A DNA stretch of 64,000 bases from Microbacterium rhizosphaerae (lineage in GTDB: Bacteria > Actinomycetota > Actinomycetes > Actinomycetales > Microbacteriaceae): positions 1,674,001 to 1,738,000 of the forward strand of contig NZ_CP139368.1 of assembly GCF_034120055.1 (NCBI RefSeq), in the 5' to 3' direction. The position numbers were made by a program, and so were the translations under genes. Positions 20,284 through 28,857 of the stretch are shown here, piece after piece (the stretch's first letter is position 1; the number at the start of each line of letters is the position of its first letter). The notes under the pieces were generated by a model that worked only from the letters and a program-made list of their open reading frames with translations, was not told the origin of the DNA and ran no database searches.

Positions 20284-21095
20284 CCCCTCGACAGGCTCAG
20301 GGACCGGAGGGCGAAGCGGAGGGCGTCCGGCTGCAGAAGGTTCTCGCGAACGCGGGGGTCGCGTCGCGTCGCGTGGCCGAGCAGCTCATCGTCGAGGGGC
20401 GTGTGCGCGTGAACGGCGTGGTCGTGACCGAGCTGGGCTCGCGCATCGACCCGGAGACGGCGATCGTGGACGTGGACGGCACCGCGATCCAGCTCGACCA
20501 GTCCAAGCGGTACGTCATGCTCAACAAGCCCACCGGCGTCGTCAGCTCGATGAAGGACGAGCGGGGTCGCCCCGACCTGCGGGCATTCACGAAGGACTGG
20601 CCGGAGCGCCTCTACAACGTGGGGCGACTGGATGCCGAGACCTCCGGCCTTCTCGTCCTCACGAACGACGGCGAGCTGGCGCACGTGCTGGCCCACCCGT
20701 CGTTCGGCGTCACCAAGGTGTACATCGCGAAGGTCGACGGGCGCGTGACGCCGCAGACCATCGCGCGACTCACGCGGGGCGTCGACCTCGAGGACGGCCC
20801 GATCGCCGCCGACAAGGCGCGGCTCCTGGATGCGTCGGCCCGAGGCGGTGCGGGCGGCACGAGCCTCGTCGAGCTGACCCTCCACTCCGGGCGCAACCGG
20901 ATCGTGCGGCGGATGATGGCGGCTGTCGGGCACCCCGTGATCGAACTCGTCCGGCGGCAGTTCGGCCCGCTGCACCTGGGAACCCTCCCGGCGGGCCAGG
21001 CGCGCGAGTTGACTAAAGTTGAACGGGGCGCATTGCTGACGCTGTCGCGCCAGGCGACGGGCGCGGGGCCCGAGGGGGATCAGGAGGCCCGGTGA
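20280..21095 (+). CDS. rluB: Ribosomal large-subunit pseudouridine synthase, RsuA/RluB family
   Basis: 271 aa. N-terminal S4 domain (VRLQKVLANAGVASRRVAEQLI) and the RsuA-family catalytic domain with the essential Asp in GRLDAETSGLLVLTND, then the C-terminal RNRIVRRMMAAVGHPVIELVR. It probably isomerises a uridine in 23S rRNA. The gene directly follows scpB, as in most Firmicutes and Actinobacteria. The first eight codons after ATG are an inverted copy of dispersed repeat A, so its extreme N-terminus is repeat-derived. The exact target, and hence the symbol, is inferred from family and synteny. Confidence 0.88.
   Translation: MTPRQAQGPEGEAEGVRLQKVLANAGVASRRVAEQLIVEGRVRVNGVVVTELGSRIDPETAIVDVDGTAIQLDQSKRYVMLNKPTGVVSSMKDERGRPDLRAFTKDWPERLYNVGRLDAETSGLLVLTNDGELAHVLAHPSFGVTKVYIAKVDGRVTPQTIARLTRGVDLEDGPIAADKARLLDASARGGAGGTSLVELTLHSGRNRIVRRMMAAVGHPVIELVRRQFGPLHLGTLPAGQARELTKVERGALLTLSRQATGAGPEGDQEAR
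20283..20307 (-). repeat. Dispersed repeat A, inverted copy at the start of the pseudouridine synthase gene
   Basis: ACCCCTCGACAGG followed by CTCAGGGACCGG, the reverse complement of repeat A with one difference (CTGAG for CCGAG). It is translated as the N-terminal PRQAQGPE. Confidence 0.85.
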
Positions 21096-22261
21096 GCGAC
21101 GTTTCGACCGGCGCAGGAGACGCACGCGTCGGCGCCGACGCGGGCCCGAAGAGCGCCCGTTCCGGACGCGTCGCCGCGCGCACCCGCGGCACGGTGCGCA
21201 TCGTCGGCGCGGGCCTGCTCGGCTCCAGCGTCGGCCACGCGCTGACCAACCTCGGGGTCGATGTCGCCCTCGACGACACCTCTCCCGCGCAGTTGCGGCT
21301 CGCCGTGGACTACGGCGCCGGTCGTGCAGCCCGGCCGGACGACCGGCCGTCGCTCGTCGTCGTCGCCGTGCCGCCGGATGTCACCGCCGACGTCATCGAG
21401 CGCGAGCTCGTGGCGCATCCCGATGCCGTCGTGACGGATGTCGCGAGCGTCAAGCTCGAGCCGCTGCGCGCGCTGCAGGGGCGCGGGGTCGACCTCACGC
21501 ACTACATCGGCTCGCACCCGCTCGCCGGCCGCGAGCGGGGAGGCGCGATCTCCGCCCGGGCCGACATCTTCGTCGGCCGCCCGTGGGTCGTGTGCCGCGA
21601 CGGCGACACCTCGACCGCGGACCTCGCGATCGTGGAAGGCCTCGCCCTCGACCTCGGCGCCACGCCGATCGAGATGGCGCCCGACGAGCACGACCGCGCC
21701 GTCGCGCTCACCTCGCACGTGCCTCAGCTCGTGGCGAGCCTGCTCGCCGGGCGGTTCCCCGAGGCTCCGGAGGGCTCGCTGCGCCTCGCCGGCCAGGGTG
21801 TGCGCGACACCACGCGGATCGCGGCATCCGCCCCCGAGTTGTGGGTGCAGATCCTCGGCGCCAACGCGACCCCCGTGGTCGACGTGCTCGATGCGCTCGC
21901 CGCAGACCTGGCCCGCGTGTCCGACGCGCTGCGGGCGCCCGACGCCCCGGGTTCCCGGCGCACGGTCGCCGAGACGATCCGGCTCGGCAACGAGGGCGTC
22001 GACCTGCTGCCGGGAAAGCACGGCCAGAACCGCCGGTTCGAGCAGATCGTCGTCATGGTCGACGACACCCCTGGCCAGCTGGGACGCCTGTTCGGCGAGC
22101 TGGGCGAGCTCGAGGTCAACGTCGAGGACCTGCGCCTCGAGCACTCTCCGGGCGCCCAGTTCGGCCTCGCCGAGATCAGCATCGAGCCGACGGCCGTGCG
22201 ACGCGCGATCGAAGGTCTCGAAGCGCGCGGATGGAAGATTGCGAGCACCACGAATGACTGA
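21092..22261 (+). CDS. tyrA: Prephenate dehydrogenase
   Basis: 389 aa. It oxidatively decarboxylates prephenate in tyrosine synthesis. NAD-binding motif [17 protein letters not shown] lies at about 34-50 after a disordered N-terminus. The active-site region [10 protein letters not shown]...[15 protein letters not shown] is clear, as is [12 protein letters not shown]. The C-terminal ~75 residues ([32 protein letters not shown]) form an ACT-like domain, so feedback control by tyrosine or a related ligand is likely. GTG 21092 overlaps the preceding stop. Confidence 0.92.
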   Translation: MSDVSTGAGDARVGADAGPKSARSGRVAARTRGTVRIVGAGLLGSSVGHALTNLGVDVALDDTSPAQLRLAVDYGAGRAARPDDRPSLVVVAVPPDVTADVIERELVAHPDAVVTDVASVKLEPLRALQGRGVDLTHYIGSHPLAGRERGGAISARADIFVGRPWVVCRDGDTSTADLAIVEGLALDLGATPIEMAPDEHDRAVALTSHVPQLVASLLAGRFPEAPEGSLRLAGQGVRDTTRIAASAPELWVQILGANATPVVDVLDALAADLARVSDALRAPDAPGSRRTVAETIRLGNEGVDLLPGKHGQNRRFEQIVVMVDDTPGQLGRLFGELGELEVNVEDLRLEHSPGAQFGLAEISIEPTAVRRAIEGLEARGWKIASTTND

Positions 22262-22994
22262 CCCGCTCTCCGCGCGCGAGGCCGCGCACGCGAACGTGAC
22301 GACGCAGCCTGTCGTCGTCGCGATCGACGGACCCGCCGGCAGCGGCAAGTCGAGCGTCTCGAAGCAGGTCGCACGCCGCCTCGGCTACGGCTACCTCGAC
22401 ACGGGCGCCGCCTACCGCGCGCTGGCGTGGCACGCGCTCGAGCACGGCGTCGACACGTCGGACGCGTCATCCGTTCTCGACGTCGTCGGCGATTTCGCCT
22501 TCGGCATCGCCCTGGACCCCGACGCATACTCGGTCTGGGTGGGCGAGACCGACGTCACGCGCGCCATCCGCGAGCCGCGCGTGTCCGACGCCGTGTCCGG
22601 CGTCGCTCGCGTGCCCGCAGTCCGGCAGTCGGTGAACGCGATGTTCCGCTCGCTCGTCGCCGGCTCCGGCTACGCCGGCGTCGTCATCGAGGGCCGCGAC
22701 ATCACGACGGTCGTCGCACCCGATGCGCCCGTGCGCATCCTGCTCACCGCGGCCCCCGAGGTGCGCGCGGCGCGCCGCGTCGGCGAGGTCGTGTCGCAGG
22801 ATGCGGCATCCGTCGCGGCGGCGCTGCACCGCCGGGATGCCGCGGACTCGACGGTCGTCGACTTCATGAGCGCCGCTCCCGGCGTCGTCGTGGTCGACTC
22901 GACTCAACTGGATTTCGAGGGCACGGTGGACGCCGTGCTCGCTGTTGTGCGCGAGGGGCTCGACGCCGCCCGCGCGGAAAGGCCTGACGCATGA
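22254..22994 (+). CDS. cmk: Cytidylate kinase
   Basis: 246 aa. It phosphorylates CMP and dCMP. P-loop [17 protein letters not shown] lies near 22-38, followed by [16 protein letters not shown] for CMP binding, [15 protein letters not shown], and the R-rich lid. The chosen ATG overlaps the tyrA end by 8 nt. The stop overlaps the der start (ATGA region), so tyrA-cmk-der form an operon with the genes upstream. Confidence 0.94.
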   Translation: MTDPLSAREAAHANVTTQPVVVAIDGPAGSGKSSVSKQVARRLGYGYLDTGAAYRALAWHALEHGVDTSDASSVLDVVGDFAFGIALDPDAYSVWVGETDVTRAIREPRVSDAVSGVARVPAVRQSVNAMFRSLVAGSGYAGVVIEGRDITTVVAPDAPVRILLTAAPEVRAARRVGEVVSQDAASVAAALHRRDAADSTVVDFMSAAPGVVVVDSTQLDFEGTVDAVLAVVREGLDAARAERPDA

Positions 22995-24517
22995 GCCTCG
23001 ACAATGACGAGTACGAGGGCGGCGAGGATCACCTCGCCGAGTCGCTCGCGAACCTCGACGAGGGGCTCGCCGAACAGCGGGCCGAGACGCTGCGCGCGTC
23101 GCTCGCGGACTACGAACTGGACGACGAGGATGCCGCGCTCCTCGCGGGCGTCGCGCTCGGCGAGGACGGCATCGAGATCCTCCCGGCGCTGCCGGTCGTC
23201 GCGATCGTGGGGCGACCGAATGTCGGCAAGTCTGCTCTGGTGAACCGCATCCTGGGCCGCCGCGAGGCGGTCGTCGAGGACACCCCGGGCGTCACGCGCG
23301 ACCGTGTGACGTACAAGGCGGAGTGGATGGATCGCCGCTTCACCCTCGTCGACACCGGCGGCTGGGAGCCCGACGCCAAGGGCATCGACCGCTCCGTCGC
23401 CGCCCAGGCCGAGGTCGCGATCGACCTGTCGGACGTCGTGCTGTTCGTCGTCGACGCGATGGTCGGCGCCACGTCGACCGACGAGCACGTCGTGCGACTG
23501 CTTCGCAAGGCCGGCAAGCCGGTCTTCCTCGTCGCGAACAAGATCGACGACGCACGTCAGGAGCCCGAGGCCGCGGCCCTGTGGAATCTGGGGCTGGGGG
23601 AGCCGCATCCGGTGTCGGCCATCCACGGGCGCGGTGTCGCCGATCTCCTCGACGAGGTCGTCAAGGTCCTCCCCGAGGTGTCCGCCGTGGCGAAGAACGA
23701 GATCGGCGGCCCGCGCCGGGTCGCGATCCTCGGCCGTCCGAACGTCGGCAAGTCCTCGCTCCTGAACAAGGCGGCCGGCGAGGAGCGGGTCGTGGTCAAC
23801 GACCTCGCCGGCACGACCCGCGACCCGGTCGACGAGGTCGTCGAGCTCGGCGGCAAGCTGTGGCGGCTCGTGGACACCGCCGGCATCCGCCGTCGCGTGC
23901 ACCTGCAGCAGGGCGCCGACTTCTACGCCTCGCTGCGCACCTCCGCCGCTCTGGAGAAGGCCGAGGTCGCCGTCGTGGTGCTCGACGTGTCGGAGCCGAT
24001 CAGCGAGCAGGACGTCCGCATCATCGACATGGTGCTCGAATCCGGCCGTGCGCTGGTGCTCGCCTACAACAAGTGGGACGTGCTGAACACCCAGGAGTTC
24101 GAGAACATCGACCGCCGCCGGTATCTCGAGCGCGAGATCGAGCAGGACCTCGCGCACGTCGCGTGGGCTCCCCGCGTCAACATCTCGGCGCGCACCGGTC
24201 GGCACCTCGACAAGCTCGTGCCGGCGCTGGAGACCGCGCTCGCGTCGTGGGATCAGCGCATCCCGACGGGCAAGTTCAACGCCTTCCTCTCCGAGCTCGT
24301 CGCCGAGCACCCGCATCCGGTGCGCGGGGGCAAGCAGCCGCGCATCCTGTTCGGCACCCAGGCTTCGACGCGCCCGCCGACCTTCGTGCTGTTCACGACG
24401 GGATTCCTGGATGCCGGTTACCGCCGGTTCATCCAGCGCCGCCTCCGCGAGCTCTACGGCTTCGAGGGCACGCCGATCGTGCTGAACATGCGCGTGCGGG
24501 AGAAGCGGCAGCGCTGA
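22991..24517 (+). CDS. der: Ribosome biogenesis GTPase Der (EngA)
   Basis: 508 aa with two consecutive G domains. The first P-loop is [14 protein letters not shown] at about 74-87, with [14 protein letters not shown] and NKIDD. The second is [14 protein letters not shown] near 249, with [17 protein letters not shown] and NKWD. The C-terminal KH-like domain ends in [16 protein letters not shown]. It acts in 50S subunit maturation. The 60-residue acidic N-terminal extension before the first G domain is usual for actinobacterial Der. Confidence 0.95.
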   Translation: MSLDNDEYEGGEDHLAESLANLDEGLAEQRAETLRASLADYELDDEDAALLAGVALGEDGIEILPALPVVAIVGRPNVGKSALVNRILGRREAVVEDTPGVTRDRVTYKAEWMDRRFTLVDTGGWEPDAKGIDRSVAAQAEVAIDLSDVVLFVVDAMVGATSTDEHVVRLLRKAGKPVFLVANKIDDARQEPEAAALWNLGLGEPHPVSAIHGRGVADLLDEVVKVLPEVSAVAKNEIGGPRRVAILGRPNVGKSSLLNKAAGEERVVVNDLAGTTRDPVDEVVELGGKLWRLVDTAGIRRRVHLQQGADFYASLRTSAALEKAEVAVVVLDVSEPISEQDVRIIDMVLESGRALVLAYNKWDVLNTQEFENIDRRRYLEREIEQDLAHVAWAPRVNISARTGRHLDKLVPALETALASWDQRIPTGKFNAFLSELVAEHPHPVRGGKQPRILFGTQASTRPPTFVLFTTGFLDAGYRRFIQRRLRELYGFEGTPIVLNMRVREKRQR

Positions 24518-24578
24518 GCGAGGTCCCCGAATGTCGCCGGCAGGCCGTCCGCCGCGCGCGGTGTGACAGGCTGACAGC

Positions 24579-25487
24579 GTGACGATCGAGCCCCCCGCCT
24601 TCGAACACCGGCGCCCGCTGGGGCCGCGCGATCCTGGCGATGCGTGGGTGGTCGCACCGACGGGGGAGCGCTACTGGGGCGCCTTCGGCGCCGCCGGGCT
24701 GCTCGCGTACGACCGGGAGCGCGGCGTGCTGCTCCAGCACCGGGTGACGTGGAGCCACCACGGCGATACGTGGGCGCTTCCCGGCGGTGCGCGTCACGAG
24801 GGCGAGTCGGCGTGCGACGGGGCGCTGCGCGAGGCGCAGGAGGAGGCGGGCGTTCCCGACGGGGCGGTCCGCCCGCGGCTCATGAGCGTCCTCGATCTCG
24901 GCTACTGGTCGTACTCGACGCTCGTCGGCGACGTCGTGGAGCCCTTCGAGCCCGTGATCAGCGACCCCGAGAGCCACGAGCTCGCGTGGGTGCCGGTCGA
25001 TGAGGTCGACCGGCGGCCGCTGCATCCGGGATTCGAGGATGCATGGCCCCGCCTGCGTGAGCTCCTGCCGGTGCGTCCCGCCGTGGTCGTCGACGCCGCG
25101 AACGTCGTCGGGTCGGTGCCGGATGGGTGGTGGCGCGATCGCGCCGGCGCCGCGGGACGGCTCATCGACCGGATCGGCGGGCTCGTCGGTGCCGGTGTGC
25201 CGGCACACGCGCTCGGGCTCCCCGAGACGACGTGGTTCCCGCACGTCACCGTGGTCGTCGAGGGTCAGGCGAAGGCGACGCAGACCTCCGCACCGGACCT
25301 CGACATCGTGCGCGCAGCGGGCTCCGGTGACGACACGATCGCCGCGGAGGCGGCGAGGCTCGTCAGATCCGGACGCTCCGTGACGGTGGTCACGAGCGAT
25401 CGGGGGCTCGCCGAGCGCGCGCGGCATGGGGGAGCCGAGGTGCGCGGCAGCCGCTGGCTGCTTGATCTGCTCGACCTGCTCGAGTAG
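24579..25487 (+). CDS. Nudix hydrolase fused to a NYN/PIN-like domain
   Basis: 302 aa. The N-terminal half is a Nudix domain with a canonical box (GGARHEGESACDGALREAQEEAGV, about 69-92). From about residue 165 a second domain begins AVVVDAANVVGS and carries GSGDDTIAAEAARLV and TVVTSDRGLAERARHGG, the acidic pattern of NYN (YacP-like) or PIN-type nucleases. The gene thus couples nucleotide-diphosphate hydrolysis with a putative RNase fold. No partner gene adjoins it. GTG 24579 lies 6 nt after CAGGCT (24567-24572), fitting a leaderless start. It converges with the DUF1992 gene. Confidence 0.75.
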   Translation: MTIEPPAFEHRRPLGPRDPGDAWVVAPTGERYWGAFGAAGLLAYDRERGVLLQHRVTWSHHGDTWALPGGARHEGESACDGALREAQEEAGVPDGAVRPRLMSVLDLGYWSYSTLVGDVVEPFEPVISDPESHELAWVPVDEVDRRPLHPGFEDAWPRLRELLPVRPAVVVDAANVVGSVPDGWWRDRAGAAGRLIDRIGGLVGAGVPAHALGLPETTWFPHVTVVVEGQAKATQTSAPDLDIVRAAGSGDDTIAAEAARLVRSGRSVTVVTSDRGLAERARHGGAEVRGSRWLLDLLDLLE

Positions 25488-25491
25488 AGCC

Positions 25492-26091
25492 CTACGCGCG
25501 TCGGCGCCGCCACCCCGTGCGGCGCCGCTGCTGCGCGGCCGCACGGTCGGCGTCCTGCTGCGCGGTGAGCGCGGTGGCCCGTTCTGCGCGACGCCGGCGC
25601 CACGCGACGACCTCGGCGTCGACGTCCCGCGTCGGCGTGACCACGGGCGGCCCGCCGAGCAGTTGCCTGCGCGCCTCGATGACGCGGCGGTTGAAGTCCT
25701 CGAGCGTCTCCCGCACGTCGGCCTCGCGCGACAGCCCGTCGAGGAGTCCGTCGAGCTCGGCGTTCTCGACCCGCAGTGTGAGCGCCGGCGGACCGAGTCC
25801 CCGCAGCTGTTCCCGCTCGATCTTGCGGCGGATCCACCAGTCCGGGTCGTGGTGTTCGCCGAGTCCCGGGATGGGCTTGCCCGCCCCCGGAAGGTCGTCG
25901 AAATCGCCACGACGGATCGCCTGCTGGATGGCCATCTCGACCACGGCGGCGCGCTCCTGCTCGGTCATCCCGCGCGGAGCGTCTGTCGACGCTTCCGTCA
26001 CGGGTGCGACCGCTTCGGGCTCTTCACCGTGCGCTCGCGCCGCGCGTTCGGCGCGCAGCCGCGCCGCCGCGACGCGTGGGTCTTCGCTCAT
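25492..26091 (-). CDS. DUF1992 (DnaJ-homologue-associated) family protein
   Basis: 199 aa, highly charged and soluble. The DUF1992 core is readable: VEMAIQQAIRRGDFDDLPGAGKPI, followed by DPDWWIRRKIEREQ and a long helical segment LEDFNRRVIEARRQLLGGPPVVTP. The C-terminal 20 residues are Arg-rich. The biochemical role of the family is unknown. ATG 26091 has a strong GGAGG 4 nt upstream. A longer in-frame reading has no such site. Confidence 0.83.
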   Translation of the reverse strand: MSEDPRVAAARLRAERAARAHGEEPEAVAPVTEASTDAPRGMTEQERAAVVEMAIQQAIRRGDFDDLPGAGKPIPGLGEHHDPDWWIRRKIEREQLRGLGPPALTLRVENAELDGLLDGLSREADVRETLEDFNRRVIEARRQLLGGPPVVTPTRDVDAEVVAWRRRRAERATALTAQQDADRAAAQQRRRTGWRRRRA

Positions 26092-26283
26092 GCATCCTCC
26101 CCGGCGATGTCGACGGATGCGGACCCGCACTCGCCGGCTGCCGCATCCATTCTCCCGGCTCTGAACTCACCGGGGCCCAGGCGAGGGATGAACCCGTCCC
26201 GCAATCGATTCGAGAAGCGGGAGCTGACGACGCGCTCGCGCGGTGGATCGCCGGTGTCGGCACGGTCCGCCAAGATGGGGAGC

Positions 26284-26742
26284 GTGCCGGTCCGCAGCTT
26301 CAGCCTCTCCGCGATCGTGGATGCGTCGCCCGAGCGCGTCATCGACTTCCTCATGCAGCTCGACGCGCACCGCGGCATGCACCCGTACCTGCAGTCGGCG
26401 CAGCTCGTGGGCAGCGGGGTCGACAGCGGCGACCATCCGTGGTGGGACTGGCGGATCGTGGAGCGGCCGGCGCTCGGTCCCCTGCGATACACGATCCGAT
26501 TCCCCGCGCGGATGACGCGCGAGGCGGAGACGGCGATGCGCGGCCGCGTGCGTGCGGCACGCGGGTGCTGGCTCCTGACGGCGACCTCCGCCGTGGCGGG
26601 CGAGCGGGGCACCGAGGTGCACGAGACGACGACCGTCACCGCACCGTGGCCCGTGGTCGGCTACATGACGAAGCACGCGCGGATCGCGCACGCCCGGACG
26701 TTCGCCCACCTGCCGGCGGAGCTGTCTCGCACGGTCTCGTGA
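26284..26742 (+). CDS. SRPBCC (START-like) family protein
   Basis: 152 aa. FSLSAIVDASPERVIDFLMQLDAHRGMHPYL is the typical N-terminal strand and helices of the polyketide cyclase/START fold, and the rest alternates strands ending with a long C-terminal helix. It probably binds a hydrophobic ligand, and no catalytic role can be assigned. GTG 26284 lies 7 nt after CAAGAT (26271-26276), so the message may be leaderless. The gap 26092-26283 otherwise holds nothing I recognise. It converges with the sigma-factor gene with no gap. Confidence 0.78.
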   Translation: MPVRSFSLSAIVDASPERVIDFLMQLDAHRGMHPYLQSAQLVGSGVDSGDHPWWDWRIVERPALGPLRYTIRFPARMTREAETAMRGRVRAARGCWLLTATSAVAGERGTEVHETTTVTAPWPVVGYMTKHARIAHARTFAHLPAELSRTVS

Positions 26743-27642
26743 TCACTCCGGCCGGTGGTCATGGGCCACGGCCTCCGCGGCGCCCGTCTGGTCGATGCGG
26801 GTGAGGTCGGCGAGGACGTCCAGCCGCACGATCCGCCCGTCGGCGACCGTGAATGCCATGAGCGAGACGACACGGCCGCGTTCGACGACCGCCACGCCCG
26901 GCAGCCCGTCGATGAGCACGGGCTGCGAGTGCGCGGCCAGTCGCGCGGCGAGGGCCGCGCGCCCCGCGATCTCCGCGGCTCCGTGCAGCGACTCCGACGA
27001 CGAGCCGTAGTCCGCGTGCAGGACGGCGCCGTCGCTCAGCAGCGACAGCAGCGCGCCGAAGTCGCCGTCCTGGACGGCGGACAGCCACGCTCGGACGATC
27101 TCGCGGCCCGCCGCGCCCGGGCTCGGCGCATCCGCTTCGTCCGGCGCTCCGCGGAGCCTGCGCCGTGCGCGCGAGGCGAGCTGGCGCACCGCCTCGGCGG
27201 AGCGGTCGAGCGTGCGCGCGATGTCGTCGAACGGCAGCGCGAACACGTCGTGGAGTACGAACGCGATGCGCTCGGCGGGGCTGAGCTGCTCGAGCACGAC
27301 GAGGAGGGCGACGCTGACCCGATCCGCGCTGAGCGCCTCCCGCTCGGGGTCGCCGCGGCCGGACGCATCCATCGCTTCCACCGGCCACGCTTCGACCTGC
27401 CAGGCACGCTCATGCCGGATGCGTGCGGAGCCCAGGATGTCGAGGCAGATCCGCGACACCACCGTCGTCAGCCAGGCTTCGAGATTGTCGATGGATGCCG
27501 CGTCTGCCCGGGCGAGGCGCATCCACGCCTCCTGCACGGCGTCGTCCGCATCGCGATTCGATCCGAGCAGCTGCAGGGCGATCGCCCGCAGGCGCGGGCG
27601 CTGGGTCTCGAAGCGCTCCGCCAGCGGAATCTCATCGGTCAT
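26743..27642 (-). CDS. ECF41-like sigma factor with C-terminal SnoaL-like domain
   Basis: 299 aa. Region 2 (RLRAIALQLLGSNRDADDAVQEAWMRL, about 16-42) and region 4 (LVVLEQLSPAERIAFVLHDVFALPFDDIARTL) are followed by about 120 residues of SnoaL/NTF2-like fold (VRAWLSAVQDGDFGALLSLL) that replaces an anti-sigma factor in this group. The NPDKV-type motif known from ECF41 is not conserved here: VLADLTRID occupies that place. GGAGG lies upstream of ATG 27642. It is divergent from an epimerase-like gene with a matching ECF41 promoter. Confidence 0.87.
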   Translation of the reverse strand: MTDEIPLAERFETQRPRLRAIALQLLGSNRDADDAVQEAWMRLARADAASIDNLEAWLTTVVSRICLDILGSARIRHERAWQVEAWPVEAMDASGRGDPEREALSADRVSVALLVVLEQLSPAERIAFVLHDVFALPFDDIARTLDRSAEAVRQLASRARRRLRGAPDEADAPSPGAAGREIVRAWLSAVQDGDFGALLSLLSDGAVLHADYGSSSESLHGAAEIAGRAALAARLAAHSQPVLIDGLPGVAVVERGRVVSLMAFTVADGRIVRLDVLADLTRIDQTGAAEAVAHDHRPE

Positions 27643-27668
27643 GTCACATCCTCCTCGGGAACGTCGTC
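27642..27668 (+). promoter_or_regulatory. Probable ECF41-type promoter
   Basis: TGTCACA (27642-27648), exactly 16 nt, then CGTC (27665-27668). This equals the promoter I recall as published for ECF41 sigma factors (TGTCACA, 16 nt, CGTC). It points at the NAD(P)-binding protein gene 48 nt away and overlaps the start codon of the sigma gene itself on the other strand. Confidence 0.72.
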
Positions 27669-27715
27669 GTGATCATGACGGGGCAGCGGCCCCGATCGTG
27701 ACGGAAGGAGACATG

Positions 27716-28495
27716 ATGGCTTCCATTCTCGTGACCGGCGGCACCGGGAACCTCGGACGACACGTCGTTCCGCTGCTGCGCGCCCAGGGGCACGGCATCC
27801 GGGTGCTGAGCCGTTCCCCACGTTCCGGAGAGGGCGTCGATCATGTGGTCGGCGACACGGTCAGCGGAGAGGGGCTCGCAGCGGCTGTCGCCGGCGTGGA
27901 CCGGGTCCTCCACCTCGCGGGCAGCAACAAGGGCGACGACATCGGCACCGGACACCTGGTGGATGCTGCGCACGCCGCGGGCGTCGCGCATCTTGTGATG
28001 ATCTCGGTCGTCGGCGCCGATCGCATGCCGATCGGTTACTTCCGGGCCAAGGATCGCGCCGAGCGCGTGCTCGCGGGGTCGGGGGTGCCGTTCACGGTGC
28101 TGCGCGCCGCGCAGTTCCACGACTTCGTGTGGGGGATGTTCGGCGGCATGGTCAAGATGCCGCTCGTACCCGCGCCTCGTGCGATCCGGCTGGAACCCGT
28201 GGATGTGGGCGAGGTCGCGGCGCGGCTCGCCGAACTCGTCGACGAGGCTCCGGCCGGTCGGGTCGCCGACCTCGCCGGGCCCGAGATCCTCGACGCGCCG
28301 ACGCTGCTGCGCGGCATCGCGGCTGTGCGCGGTGTGCGGCGGCCGTTCGTCCCGATGCGCGTTCCCGGTGCCGTCGGCCGTGCGTATCGCGCGGGCGACA
28401 ACCTCGCCGGCGACGGCGTGCTGCGCGGTCGGGTCACCTGGGCCGAGTATCTCGAGGGCCGCAAGCCGGTTCCCGTGGGCGTCGCCGGCCGATAG
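27716..28495 (+). CDS. NAD(P)-binding epimerase/NmrA-like protein
   Basis: 259 aa atypical SDR. ILVTGGTGNLGRHVVPLL is the Rossmann motif at the N-terminus, and VLHLAGSN and VMISVVGADRMPIGYFRAKDRAERVL follow the NmrA/UDP-glucose epimerase pattern without a complete YxxxK. ECF41 sigma genes are known to sit beside carboxymuconolactone decarboxylase, oxidoreductase or epimerase (COE) genes, and this is such a pair. ATG 27716 is chosen over ATG 27713 because AAGGAG (ending 27710) is better spaced from it. Confidence 0.84.
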   Translation: MASILVTGGTGNLGRHVVPLLRAQGHGIRVLSRSPRSGEGVDHVVGDTVSGEGLAAAVAGVDRVLHLAGSNKGDDIGTGHLVDAAHAAGVAHLVMISVVGADRMPIGYFRAKDRAERVLAGSGVPFTVLRAAQFHDFVWGMFGGMVKMPLVPAPRAIRLEPVDVGEVAARLAELVDEAPAGRVADLAGPEILDAPTLLRGIAAVRGVRRPFVPMRVPGAVGRAYRAGDNLAGDGVLRGRVTWAEYLEGRKPVPVGVAGR

Positions 28496-28500
28496 CCTCC

Positions 28501-28857
28501 TCAGCGGCCGCGGAGCTTGTCGATGTCGCGGCGCTCGCGCTTGGTCGGCCGGCCGGCCCCGCGATCGCGCTGCGCCATGACGGGCGTGGGGTCGCGCGGG
28601 GGAGTCCGATCCTCCATCGCCGTGGCGACGAGCGCCGCGCCGACGCGTTTGGCGATCGGCTCGCGCACGACGAGCATCCGGTCGAATCCGTCGATGCGCA
28701 CGCGCACCTCGTCGCCGGGCTTGACGGTCTGTGCCGCTTTCGCGCGCTCGCCGCCGACGCGGACGTGCCCCGCTCGACAGGCGGTCGTCGCGGCCGACCG
28801 GGTCTTGTAGATGCGCACGGCCCACAGCCAGGCGTCCACCCGCGCTGTGGCGCTCAT
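28501..28857 (-). CDS. S4-domain RNA-binding protein (Hsp15-like)
   Basis: 118 aa. The S4 domain reads VDAWLWAVRIYKTRSAATTACRAGHVRVGGERAKAAQTVKPGDEVRV (about 7-53), followed by a basic tail rich in Arg and Lys. It resembles Hsp15, which binds stalled 50S subunits. The ATG overlaps the stop of the upstream membrane-protein gene by 4 nt, so both are translated from one message. Large in-frame sequence upstream is a shadow of other genes. Confidence 0.83.
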   Translation of the reverse strand: MSATARVDAWLWAVRIYKTRSAATTACRAGHVRVGGERAKAAQTVKPGDEVRVRIDGFDRMLVVREPIAKRVGAALVATAMEDRTPPRDPTPVMAQRDRGAGRPTKRERRDIDKLRGR

